In this document: positions 24,088-31,735 of the stretch, piece after piece
Position numbering within the stretch: the stretch's first letter is position 1
How the letters are laid out: every line of letters begins with the position of its first letter
Origin: Spirochaetaceae bacterium
GTDB lineage: Bacteria; Spirochaetota; Spirochaetia; Treponematales; Rectinemataceae
Assembly: GCA_025355995.1 (NCBI GenBank)
Contig: JANXYQ010000066.1
Span: 1 to 32,222 of the forward strand
Direction of reading: 5' to 3'
Length of the DNA: 32,222 nt
The notes under the pieces: model-generated
The model's input: the letters and a program-made list of their open reading frames with translations, nothing else
Told to the model about the DNA's origin: nothing
Database searches by the model: none
Made by a program: the position numbers and the translations under genes

Positions 24088-25632
24088 ATGAAACTCGTCC
24101 AGAAAATCGTGCTCTTCTCCATTCTCACCCTCGCGATCGCCATAATAACTTTCGCGGTCTTCATGGACCTTCGGATGAGATCGGTGATCGAGAACGATAT
24201 TCAGAACAGGGCTCTCGTCCTGGTACGGACCTTCGAATCCTAGATCGGAAGCGGTTACGATCAGGAGAGCGCGGCCGGCGAAAACGAGAATTTCAGCGGC
24301 GCCCTCCAATCCCTGATCTCGAGCTTCCCCGAGATCATCGAGAGTACGATCTACAAGATCGCCAGCGGGAAGGTTGTTTCCTCGACGGACGAGGCCTCTC
24401 GGGGAAAAGACCTGGACTAGGAGGATGCGAAATCCGCGACGGACGACTCGACCGTCGTCATCTTCGGCTCCGAAGACGGCAAGAGCATCATCGACGTCAC
24501 CGCCCCGCTCCACCATAAGGGCTCGATAGGCTACGTGATGGGAGTGAAGACCGACATCGGGGCGGACTTGAGAGGCCTTCGTCTCATCGTCCTCCAGACC
24601 ATCTGGGTCGGTCTCGGCCTTTTGGTCCTTATGGGTTTCCTCGCCATCCTTCTCGCGAGATCGATCTCCAGGCCCATCGAGAGGTCAGCCTCCTTCGCGA
24701 AGGCTATCGCCTCCGGCGACCTGGGCGCGAATATGGAAGCCGGCGACCTGGGCCTCAAGGGCGAGGTGGGGGCCGCGGGCGTGAGCGCGGGTTGCCAGCA
24801 GATAAGCGCGACCGCGCAGATCCTGAGCAGGGGCTCGGCCGAGCAGGCATCGGGGGTCGAGAAGCTCGCCGCTGCCATCGAGCTGATGGCCGCGGCGACG
24901 AGGCAGAACAGCGACAACGCCATCGCCACGGAGCGTCTCTCGGGAAAGGCGGCGCAGGACGCCTTGGAGGGAGGGAAGGCCGTCGAGGAGACGGTGAGGG
25001 CGATGAGGCAGATCGCGTCGAGCATCGGGATCATCGAAGAGATCGCGAGACAGACCAATCTCCTGGCCCTCAACGCGGCCATCGAAGCCGCGAGGGCCGG
25101 GGAATCGGGCAAGGGCTTTGCCGTGGTCGCGAGCGAGGTTCGCAAGCTCGCCGAGCGATCCCAGAAGGCGGCAGCCGAGATTTCGATACTGTCGCGGGAA
25201 TCGGTCGAGGTAGCGGAAAAGGCGGGGGAGCTCCTCGGGGAGATCGTTCCCGACATCCAGAAGACCTCTACCCAGGTTAGGGAGATAGCCTCGGCGAGCC
25301 AGGAACAGATCGCCAGCTCGGAGCAGGTGACGAAGGCCATACGGAGGCTCGACTCGGTCATCCAGCAGAACTCGGCAGCCTCGGAGGAGCTGGCCGCCTC
25401 GTCGGAGGAGCTATCGGGCCAGGCGAACTTGCTGCAAACCTTGATCGCCTTCTTCAAGCTCGAGGCGAAGGGATCGCCGGGTTCGGCCGCCCCTTCAACC
25501 ACTAAGTCCTCGGGCTCCACGTCGAGGCCCAGCACACCGAGGCAAGACTATCCGCCCCTCCGCCTCGAGCCGAGCCCGAGGGGAATAGCCTTGAAGCGCG
25601 GCGAGGCCGATTTGGAAGACAGAATTTCCTAA
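24088..25632 (+). pseudogene. Methyl-accepting chemotaxis protein gene with two in-frame amber codons
   Basis: One uninterrupted frame of 514 codons encodes a chemoreceptor: TM1 (about 7-27), a periplasmic sensor, TM2 (about 172-195), a HAMP-like stretch ([19 protein letters not shown]) and a signalling domain with the tip [20 protein letters not shown] followed by [21 protein letters not shown] occurs at 24241-24243 (after TFES) and 24418-24420 (after KDLD); no frameshift is seen. HAMP runs abruptly into [10 protein letters not shown], so about 25-30 residues usually found there are missing. AAGGA at 24074-24078 precedes the ATG. Translation could restart at 24535/24538 to give a TM2-plus-signalling protein lacking the sensor. 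I treat it as inactivated. Confidence 0.75.
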
Positions 25633-25702
25633 TGGAAGGGTCGAGCTCGCCTCTTCGCCTAATGTCCCAGATCGGCGGCGAAATGTCGTACCAGTCATGA
25701 AC

Positions 25703-25776
25703 GCGGGCGCGGTATAGCGCCTTCGGCGCTGACCGAGAGGTATGGATTCTATGCCCGCTGTCGCGGGCGCGGTCTA
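25703..25776. repeat. Pair of 14-bp direct repeats (GCGGGCGCGGTMTA), 60 bp apart
   Basis: The copies lie at 25703-25716 and 25763-25776 and differ at one position. The second copy includes the stop codon of the TPR lipoprotein gene. They flank the hairpin at 25716-25730. Confidence 0.4.
25716..25730. terminator. Hairpin between convergent genes
   Basis: AGCGCC-TTC-GGCGCT is a perfect 6-bp stem with a 3-base loop, in the 141-bp gap between the chemoreceptor gene and the convergent TPR lipoprotein gene. It could end transcription from both sides. No U-tract on either strand. Confidence 0.35.
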
Positions 25777-27051
25777 CCTAATATCGAAGTAATGCCTTTC
25801 GATGTAGGCCGCGCGCGCGTCGGCTTCGTCCCAGAAGGCGCTCTCGGGATATTCGTCGCGTAGCTTCCTATAATTGGCGTAGGCGCGCTTGATGTCCTTC
25901 TGAGGCCCGTTCGCCTCGAGGGCGCGGGCGTAGAGGATGTAGGCTTCGTCCGTTCCTCCTGGCGCGAGGGCGAGGAGGCGGTCGAGGGCGTCGAGCGCGC
26001 CCTGAGTCCTGCCGGCCGAAAGCTCGGAGCGCGCGGCGGCGAGGGCGGCTTCCGGCGTCGCGAGGGCAGCCGCATTGAAGGAGGGAGCCGCGGAGGAACC
26101 CTTAGCCGCGACGGCAGGGCTCGCAGGAACGACGGCCGAACTCGCGGGGGCGACCGCCGAACTCGCGGGGGCGACGGCCGAACTCGCGGCAGCGGCGGCA
26201 GTGCCCTTGGCCGCGACGCTCACGCCGACGAGCTCCTCATAGGATATTCCCCGGAGCGAGTCCTGCCTCTGGAAGCGGAGGATATAGTCTCCCGCCTTGA
26301 TGGGGTTGAGCACGAATACGAGCGAATCGTTGGTGAAGCGCCTCGAGTCGTAGGCGATGCCCTCTTTGCTGGTCTTTTCTCCCAGGTAGGTCCAGCCCGT
26401 GCCTCCGAAAGGCACCTCGAACCTCGTCCCCTCGACGGCCGGGAAGTTGCGCGCGATGTCGCTCATTTTTTCCGCGCTCGGATCGAGGGCGATGGCCTGC
26501 GCGGAGGCGGCGTTCTTGGGTTCAGGCTCGGGGACCTTGACCGCCGCCTTGGCGGGGGTCTCGGGCTTGGCGGGGATCGCCGGCTTGGCCGCGGCGGCCG
26601 CCTTGGGGACCGTCGCCGCGGTCGCGGCGGTTGCGGGCTTGGCCGCGTAGGTCGGTAGCTTGGGCGCCGAGGGCACTGCGGGGCCCTGCGCGACGGCTGG
26701 CGGCGCCGGACCTTGTGTCGTCGCGGTCGGAGCGCTCTGCGGCGCGGGGCCGGGAGCCTGCTTCGCCGCGGTCTTGGGCGCGACGGGAAGGGCCGGCTCG
26801 GGAAGGGCGGCTATGAGGACGGTCTGAGGAAAAGGCCTGCGGTGCGGAAACGAGACTTCGGGCTTCGCGTCGGCCTGGGAGACGAGCGCCTGCGAAGGCT
26901 TCGCCTCCTGGGCGGATCCCGGGGAGACGGTTTTCTGGGGGGGGACGGCCGCGACGGGGCTTGCCGGCTTAGTGGCGCAGGCCGACGCCAGGAGTAGGGC
27001 GGCCAGGGCGGCGGCCGCGATGGCCTCGAGTCTGCGGCGCGCCCGCTTCAT
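25774..27051 (-). CDS. Lipoprotein with Ala/Pro-rich linker and TPR-like C-terminus
   Basis: The 425-residue protein has a signal peptide with a relaxed lipobox (LASAC, C25). A long Ala/Pro/Lys-rich stretch (about 28-200) looks like an unstructured tether. A folded region follows (about 205-300, FPAVEGTRFEVPFGGTGWTYLGE through DYILRFQRQD), beta-rich in character. A second Ala/Ser linker carries four 21-bp tandem repeats, and a TPR-like helical end (about 340-425) contains LDALDRLLALAPGGTDEAYI and ALEANGPQKDIKRAYANYRK. ATG 27051 overlaps the upstream stop as ATGA, so it is coupled to the membrane-protein gene behind smc. It is likely a periplasmic-facing scaffold; function unknown. Confidence 0.8.
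   Translation of the reverse strand: MKRARRRLEAIAAAALAALLLASACATKPASPVAAVPPQKTVSPGSAQEAKPSQALVSQADAKPEVSFPHRRPFPQTVLIAALPEPALPVAPKTAAKQAPGPAPQSAPTATTQGPAPPAVAQGPAVPSAPKLPTYAAKPATAATAATVPKAAAAAKPAIPAKPETPAKAAVKVPEPEPKNAASAQAIALDPSAEKMSDIARNFPAVEGTRFEVPFGGTGWTYLGEKTSKEGIAYDSRRFTNDSLVFVLNPIKAGDYILRFQRQDSLRGISYEELVGVSVAAKGTAAAAASSAVAPASSAVAPASSAVVPASPAVAAKGSSAAPSFNAAALATPEAALAAARSELSAGRTQGALDALDRLLALAPGGTDEAYILYARALEANGPQKDIKRAYANYRKLRDEYPESAFWDEADARAAYIERHYFDIR
26110..26193 (-). repeat. Four 21-bp tandem repeats inside the TPR lipoprotein gene
   Basis: Copies start at 26110, 26131, 26152 and 26173. The last three are nearly identical and the first is more diverged. Each encodes about seven residues (PASSAVA type) in a flexible linker, so copy-number change would alter tether length without shifting the frame. 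Confidence 0.6.
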
Positions 27052-27632
27052 GGTACCGTCCCGTAGAGGTCTTCGATCACCGCGTTGTTCTTCTCGCGCA
27101 GGGCTGCCGCGGCGGCGGGGTCGACATGGATGCCGAGCTCGGCCACGTCCTCGGGGGTGTAGACGCCCGGGCCCTCGCGCTCCATCGCCATCCGAGGTTC
27201 CAAGGGATCTCCGGGCGGCGGAAGCCATTTCTTTACGAGGGCCAGCCCTTCCTCGGTGAAGGGAGCCGCGGCAGGAAGCGCCGTGGGAGGCCTCGTCACC
27301 ACGAAGGCGGTGACGGCGAGCGCGAGGAGGAAGGCGAGGAGGAGGAGGACGCCAGCTACAAGGATCCGGTTCTTGCGCGCCGATCGCAGGGCGGACCCGA
27401 GGTCGATGCCTCGGCTCTCGCCTTTGTCGGCCTTCGCCGCCATGCCGGGGGCCGCGTTGGAGTCGGAGAGGAGGTCGCCGAGGGGGGTATCGTCCTCGAT
27501 GGCCGAGAAGGGTTCGGGCACCGAGCTCGGGCGCTTGGGCAGAAAGGGGATTCGGGAGCTGAGCCGCGCGAGCAGCCCGGTCACCGCCGATTTGGCGGCG
27601 CCTAGGCCGGCTTTTTTGGGCTCCGCCGCCAT
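27048..27632 (-). CDS. Single-pass membrane protein encoded between smc and TPR lipoprotein
   Basis: The 194-residue protein has a positively charged, probably cytoplasmic N-terminal region (about 1-87), one TM segment (about 91-112, VAGVLLLLAFLLALAVTAFV) preceded by SARKNR, and an extracytoplasmic tail of about 80 residues with conserved-looking GPGVYTPEDVAELGIHVDP. I recognise no family. Its ATG overlaps the smc stop as ATGA, and its own stop overlaps the start of the lipoprotein gene in the same way, so the three are translated as a unit. Such a topology could link a cytoplasmic partner to the envelope; that is inference from context. Confidence 0.8.
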   Translation of the reverse strand: MAAEPKKAGLGAAKSAVTGLLARLSSRIPFLPKRPSSVPEPFSAIEDDTPLGDLLSDSNAAPGMAAKADKGESRGIDLGSALRSARKNRILVAGVLLLLAFLLALAVTAFVVTRPPTALPAAAPFTEEGLALVKKWLPPPGDPLEPRMAMEREGPGVYTPEDVAELGIHVDPAAAAALREKNNAVIEDLYGTVP

Positions 27633-30600
27633 CAGGAACGCTCCTCGACGATGGCTTCGGCGACGACGGCCTCGGCCGGCGCCTCGGTCGCGGACGACGC
27701 CGCGCTCGCCTCGGCCTTCTTCGCCTCGGCCGCGGCCTTCCTGGCGGCCGCCTTGGCCCTGGCCGCCTCCTCCTCGGGGGAGAGCTCGATCCCTTCCTCG
27801 AACTCGACCTCCTCCTCGGGCAGGGCGTCGACCTGCGGCTGGGTCGGGGCGGGCTTGCCGTCGGAATGCTCGAGGCGGACCGCGATGACCTTGGTCACGC
27901 CCGAGTCCTCCATCGTGACGCCGAGCAGCGCGTTGGCGCCGGTCACCGTCTTCTTGTTGTGGGTAATGACCACGAACTGGCTCATGCGACCGAACTCCCG
28001 GAGGAGGTTGACGAATCGCGCGACGTTCTGCTCGTCGAGGGCCGCGTCGATCTCGTCGAGGAAGCAGAAGGGCGAGGGCCTGACCATATAGGTCGCGAAG
28101 AGCATGGCGATGGCGGTCAAGGTCTTCTCGCCGCCCGATAGCAGGGAGATGGCCTCGAGCTTCTTGCCCGGCGGCTGGGCGTAGATCTCTATGCCGGACT
28201 CGAGGATGTGGGTCGGATCGACGAGGCGGAGCTCGCCACGGCCGCCGCCGAAGAGCCGCCTGAACATGTTGTGGAAATTCTTCTTGATCTTGTTGTAGGT
28301 CTCCAGGAAGAGGGCGGCGCTCTCGTCGCGGATCTCGTCGGTGATGCGCTTGAGGTCCGCCCTCGCCTTCTCGAGGTCGCCGAGCTGGCCGGAGAGGAAG
28401 TCGTAGCGTTCCTTGACCTCGGCGTACTCCTCGGGGGCCATGAGGTTGACCGATCCGAGGTCCTTGAGCCTCTGCTTCAGGACGGAGAGGGACTCGCGCA
28501 GGTCCGCGACGGGTGTGCGGATCTCGAACATCCGCGTCTCGAATTCCATGAGGTCTCGCGAGTACTGCTCCGAGAAGTTCTCCTTCACGTTGCGGATCTC
28601 GGTCTCGGTCTGGGCGAGCCCGAGGTGGAGCCGCTCGAGCTCGCCCTGCAGCAGGGCCAGCCGCTCCATCCGCTTCTTGAGCTCGTCCTGGCGCTTGGTC
28701 AGGTCGGAGTTCTTGAGGGCGATGTCCTTCTCGAGCCGCTCGAGCTCGGCCGAGAGCTCGCGGCCGCGCTTCTCGATGTCGGCGATGTCCTCGTCTATGC
28801 CCTCGAGCTCCTCCTGCGAGTCGGCCAGGCGCTTGCCCTCGAGGAAAACCTCGTTCTCGAGCTCCTTGAGGTAGCCCTCCTGGCCGGCAATCTCGCGCCG
28901 CAGCAGGCCGAGGGCCTCCTCGGCGCCGGTCGCCTGGGTCTGCATCCGTATGCGGTTCCCGCGCTGGTCCTCGAGGGTGGCACGGTATTCGGCCACTTTC
29001 TCGCCCAGCAGCCTGTTCTCCTTCTGGAGGGATGCTATGCGGCCCCTGCGCTCGGCCACGCTCTCGTCGCAAGCGCCGATCTCGCGGTCGATCGACCGCT
29101 TCTTGGTTATGATGCCCTCGGGGCTGAGGAATTCGTCGATGAAGGAGGGAGTCGTCTTCTTGTAGTCCTGGTAGCGGCGCCCCAGCTCCTCGACCTTCGC
29201 GGCGGTGTCGACGAGATCCGTGGCGGCCTTGGCGACTATGGCGTCGCGCTCGGCCGTCGCGGCGCCCAACTTGCCCAGGTCCTCGAGGATGGCGCCCTTG
29301 CCGGAAAGCCGGGCCTGGACGGCCGCGATCAGGGACTCGATGGCCTCCTCGGCCTTGAGCCTCTCCGCCGCGGAGTAGCCTGACTCCTTCAGCCTCGCGT
29401 CGAGCTGGGCGACTATGTCCTCGGTGATCGCGTCGAGCCTGCGCCGGGCGTCGGCCCGCTTCTCCTCGAGCCCGCCGATGTCGGCCTCGGCGCGGGCGAC
29501 GGAGGCCTCGTTGTCGCGGATGCCGGCCTCGGCCGCGCGTATGCCCGCCTCGAAGTCGGCGATGTTCTTCTCGATCTCCTTGAGCCGGGCGCGGAGGCTG
29601 GCGAGCTCGCCCTCCTTCTCGGACTCGTCCTCCCGCAGGCCCTCGAGCCTCTCGCGCAGGGACTTGGCCCGGAGGGAGGCCTGGTCCATCTTGCCGCGCG
29701 ACTCCGACACCCGCGAGGAGAGGAGCTTGCGCTGCTCCTGCTTCCCCTTCACCTCGACGGCGAGGCCGAAGACGGTCTTCTGGTGCTCGACGAGCTTCGA
29801 CTCCATGCCGTTGACGACGTCGAAATTCTCCTCGAGCGAGAGGTTGATCGAATCTATCTCGGCCTTGACCTTGTCGCGCTCCTTGGCCTTGCCCGAGATC
29901 TCCGCGTCGCGCCTGTCCTTCTCCTGGATGAACTGCCTTAGGCGTAGCAGGTGGAGGTCGAGCTCGGCGGCGAAGATCTCCTCGCGGAGGCTGCGGTATT
30001 TGAGCGTCTTCTCGGACTGGCTCTTCAGGGTGTCGTGGCTGCGCTTGACCTCGGCGAGGACGCCGCCGATCTGACGCATGTTCTCCTCGGTCTTCTCGAG
30101 CTTGAGCTCGGCCTCGCGGGAGCGCACCTTGTGCTTGGTGATGCCCGCCGCCTCCTCGAAGAGGTAGCGGCGGTCCTCGGGCTTGGACGAGAGGATCTGG
30201 TCTATCTTGCCCTGCTCCATCACCGAGTAGGCGGACTTGCCGATGCCCGTGTCCCAGAAGAGCTCGCGCAGCTCCTTGAGCTTGGCGCTCTGGCCGTTGA
30301 TGAAGTACTCGCCCTCGCCGGAGCGGTAGAGGCGCCGCTTTATGGAGATCTCGGGCGCGTCGATCGAGGTCAGGAGGCCGGCCTCGTTGGAGATGGTTAT
30401 GGTGACCTCGGCGACAGAGAGGGAGCGCCTGGACTCGGTGCCGTTGAAGATGATGTCTTCCATGCAGTCGGCCCTGAGGCTCCGGGCCGACTGCTCGCCG
30501 ACGACCCACTTGATAGCGTCGACGACGTTGGACTTTCCGCAGCCATTGGGCCCGAGGAGGGCCGATATGCCGTCGGAGAACTCGATGAGGGTGCGGTCGG

Positions 30601-30643
30601 CGAATGACTTGAAACCGAAGATCTCGAGACTTTTAAGGAACAC
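27632..30643 (-). CDS. smc: SMC-type chromosome segregation ATPase, short form
   Basis: The 1003-residue protein has an N-terminal ATPase half with Walker A GPNGCGKS (31-38) and SVMEQGKIDQILSSKPEDRR, a long coiled coil (about 170-740), and a C-terminal half with signature LLSGGEKTLTAIAMLFA (S836) and Walker B FCFLDEIDAALDEQN (D863, E864). SMC dimers organise and segregate the chromosome with ScpAB. Typical bacterial SMCs have about 1,180 residues, including a hinge of roughly 150 residues; here the coil apex near residue 500 (TTPSFIDEFLSPEG) shows no hinge-sized domain. The last 75 residues are an Ala/Glu-rich tail not usual for SMC. The start is a GTG with GAGGA upstream. Confidence 0.9.
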   Translation of the reverse strand: MFLKSLEIFGFKSFADRTLIEFSDGISALLGPNGCGKSNVVDAIKWVVGEQSARSLRADCMEDIIFNGTESRRSLSVAEVTITISNEAGLLTSIDAPEISIKRRLYRSGEGEYFINGQSAKLKELRELFWDTGIGKSAYSVMEQGKIDQILSSKPEDRRYLFEEAAGITKHKVRSREAELKLEKTEENMRQIGGVLAEVKRSHDTLKSQSEKTLKYRSLREEIFAAELDLHLLRLRQFIQEKDRRDAEISGKAKERDKVKAEIDSINLSLEENFDVVNGMESKLVEHQKTVFGLAVEVKGKQEQRKLLSSRVSESRGKMDQASLRAKSLRERLEGLREDESEKEGELASLRARLKEIEKNIADFEAGIRAAEAGIRDNEASVARAEADIGGLEEKRADARRRLDAITEDIVAQLDARLKESGYSAAERLKAEEAIESLIAAVQARLSGKGAILEDLGKLGAATAERDAIVAKAATDLVDTAAKVEELGRRYQDYKKTTPSFIDEFLSPEGIITKKRSIDREIGACDESVAERRGRIASLQKENRLLGEKVAEYRATLEDQRGNRIRMQTQATGAEEALGLLRREIAGQEGYLKELENEVFLEGKRLADSQEELEGIDEDIADIEKRGRELSAELERLEKDIALKNSDLTKRQDELKKRMERLALLQGELERLHLGLAQTETEIRNVKENFSEQYSRDLMEFETRMFEIRTPVADLRESLSVLKQRLKDLGSVNLMAPEEYAEVKERYDFLSGQLGDLEKARADLKRITDEIRDESAALFLETYNKIKKNFHNMFRRLFGGGRGELRLVDPTHILESGIEIYAQPPGKKLEAISLLSGGEKTLTAIAMLFATYMVRPSPFCFLDEIDAALDEQNVARFVNLLREFGRMSQFVVITHNKKTVTGANALLGVTMEDSGVTKVIAVRLEHSDGKPAPTQPQVDALPEEEVEFEEGIELSPEEEAARAKAAARKAAAEAKKAEASAASSATEAPAEAVVAEAIVEERS

Positions 30644-30743
30644 GCGTAGGTCCTCGTTCGGGCAGGGCTCTTGGCCTCAAAACTAGCACGCTCGAGCGCC
30701 GGTCTGCAAGGCCGAGGTGGAACTGGGTCGACCAGGAAATAGA

Positions 30744-30944
30744 GGCAACCACGGAGGCGCGGAGGGAAGAGGCGAGCACGGAGGGCGAAAGGGGGAATGA
30801 TGAGTGAAGCATGTGTGGGAAAGCCGGGGGACTACACATTCAATGAAATCGCAATCGACATGGGCTCCTGGATTCGGGAGCCTTATCCCTCAGATTCTTC
30901 CTCCGTGCTCTCCGTGGCTCAACTCCGTGGCTCTGTGGCGTGCC
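30744..30944. repeat. Imperfect long inverted repeat in the smc-PTS intergenic region
   Basis: The 306-bp gap 30644-30949 has no gene. Its left part contains CCACGGAG (30749-30756) and GAGCACGGAGG (30774-30784). Its right part contains the inverse, CCTCCGTGCTC (30900-30910) and CTCCGTGG twice (30910-30917, 30923-30930). The arms enclose about 115 bp that hold a smaller hairpin, GGCTCC-N8-GGAGCC near 30863-30882. It resembles dispersed (C)CACGGAG-rich intergenic repeats seen in many bacteria. The right arm ends just before the stop of the HTH-EIIA gene. Confidence 0.5.
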
Positions 30945-30949
30945 TTCTC

Positions 30950-31606
30950 CTACGGCTCGTCCTGGCTCACCAGGAGGGTGTAAACCTCGGTGGGGGTCTT
31001 GGCCGCGAGGAGGGAGGAACGGAGCTCGTTGTTCTTGAGCTTGGAGCTGAAGAAGCTGAGGGTCTGGAGGTAGTAGGCGTGCTGGTTGTAGGCGGCGGCG
31101 ATCATGAAGAGGAGGCGGACCGGCACGTCGTCGAGCGACTGGAAGTCGATGATGTCGCACTGGCTCACCCCGACGGAGACGACGAGGTCAGTCACCGAGG
31201 AGAGGCGCACGTGGGGGATGGCGATGCCGCGGCCGATGGCCGTGCTCATTAGCTCCTCGCGCCGGAGGATCTCGGCGATCAGCTCCTGGCGGGTCTTGAT
31301 CTGGGGGGCGCCGGCGAGGTTTTCGGCCATCGCGACAAGGACGTCGCGCTTCTTTGCGTGGTTCAGGAAAAGTATGCGGTCGGGTGAGAGGATGTTCTGG
31401 ATCTGGACGACGCTGAAGACGCTGGCGGGGCGGTTCGAGGAGAGCCTCTCGTTCACCCAGCGCTCGATCTCACTTTTCTTGAAGCGCCAGACCGTCCCGA
31501 TCTTTCCCGAGGGGATTTCGCCTTTCTGGGCCCAATCGTAGACCGTTCGCTCGGAAACACGCAGGTAGCGGGCGACTTCTTCGATCGTGAGGATATCGTC
31601 ATCCAT
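30950..31606 (-). CDS. Excisionase-type HTH fused to PTS EIIA (fructose/Ntr type)
   Basis: The 218-residue protein joins two domains. Residues 1-55 are a MerR/excisionase-like HTH (LTIEEVARYLRVSERTVYDW, then IPSGKIGTVWRFKKSEIERW). Residues about 68-215 are a PTS EIIA domain of the fructose/nitrogen type, with the phosphorylatable histidine in IGRGIAIPHVRL (H132). It probably senses PTS phosphorylation and binds DNA accordingly; the targets are unknown. GAGGAG lies nine bases before the ATG. A promoter TTGACA-N17-CAGAAT is present upstream. No transport EIIB or EIIC is nearby, which favours a regulatory role. Its expression runs towards the inverted-repeat element. Confidence 0.88.
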   Translation of the reverse strand: MDDDILTIEEVARYLRVSERTVYDWAQKGEIPSGKIGTVWRFKKSEIERWVNERLSSNRPASVFSVVQIQNILSPDRILFLNHAKKRDVLVAMAENLAGAPQIKTRQELIAEILRREELMSTAIGRGIAIPHVRLSSVTDLVVSVGVSQCDIIDFQSLDDVPVRLLFMIAAAYNQHAYYLQTLSFFSSKLKNNELRSSLLAAKTPTEVYTLLVSQDEP

Positions 31607-31642
31607 GCGAAAAACTCCTCTGTATTCACAAATATAGCGGTT

Positions 31643-31671
31643 ATTCTGGATCAGATGCGAAGGAATGTCAA
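31643..31671 (-). promoter_or_regulatory. Candidate promoter TTGACA-N17-CAGAAT for the HTH-EIIA gene
   Basis: On the minus strand a perfect -35 TTGACA (31671-31666) is followed after 17 bp by CAGAAT (31648-31643), a 4-of-6 match. It ends 36 bases before the ATG at 31606, leaving room for the visible Shine-Dalgarno, unlike the leaderless-type genes elsewhere in the window. Confidence 0.55.
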
Positions 31672-31684
31672 GTAATACTATCGT

Positions 31685-31700
31685 CTGCCCCCTAGGGCAG
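31685..31700 (-). terminator. Short hairpin downstream of recX
   Basis: CTGCCC and GGGCAG form a 6-bp stem with a 4-base loop, 36 bases after the recX stop. No U-run follows, so termination is uncertain. Confidence 0.3.
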
Positions 31701-31735
31701 GGGGGAGTGAGGGACGGGGAACCTGGAGGCCCCGG

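Noticed and set aside
26110-26193. Tandem repeats as a CRISPR array
   Set aside because: The 21-bp units are adjacent with no spacers and encode a regular Ala/Ser linker in frame.
27048-30509. Very long open frame of about 1150 codons on the minus strand, overlapping smc
   Set aside because: It is Arg/Gly/Pro-rich and runs in another frame through smc; it only becomes coding at its end, where it merges with the bitopic membrane protein gene. It is a shadow of GC-rich codon use.
30860-30885. GGCTCC hairpin as an intrinsic terminator for the HTH-EIIA gene
   Set aside because: The stem is only 6 bp and no U-tract follows on the minus strand; it is better seen as part of the larger inverted-repeat element.
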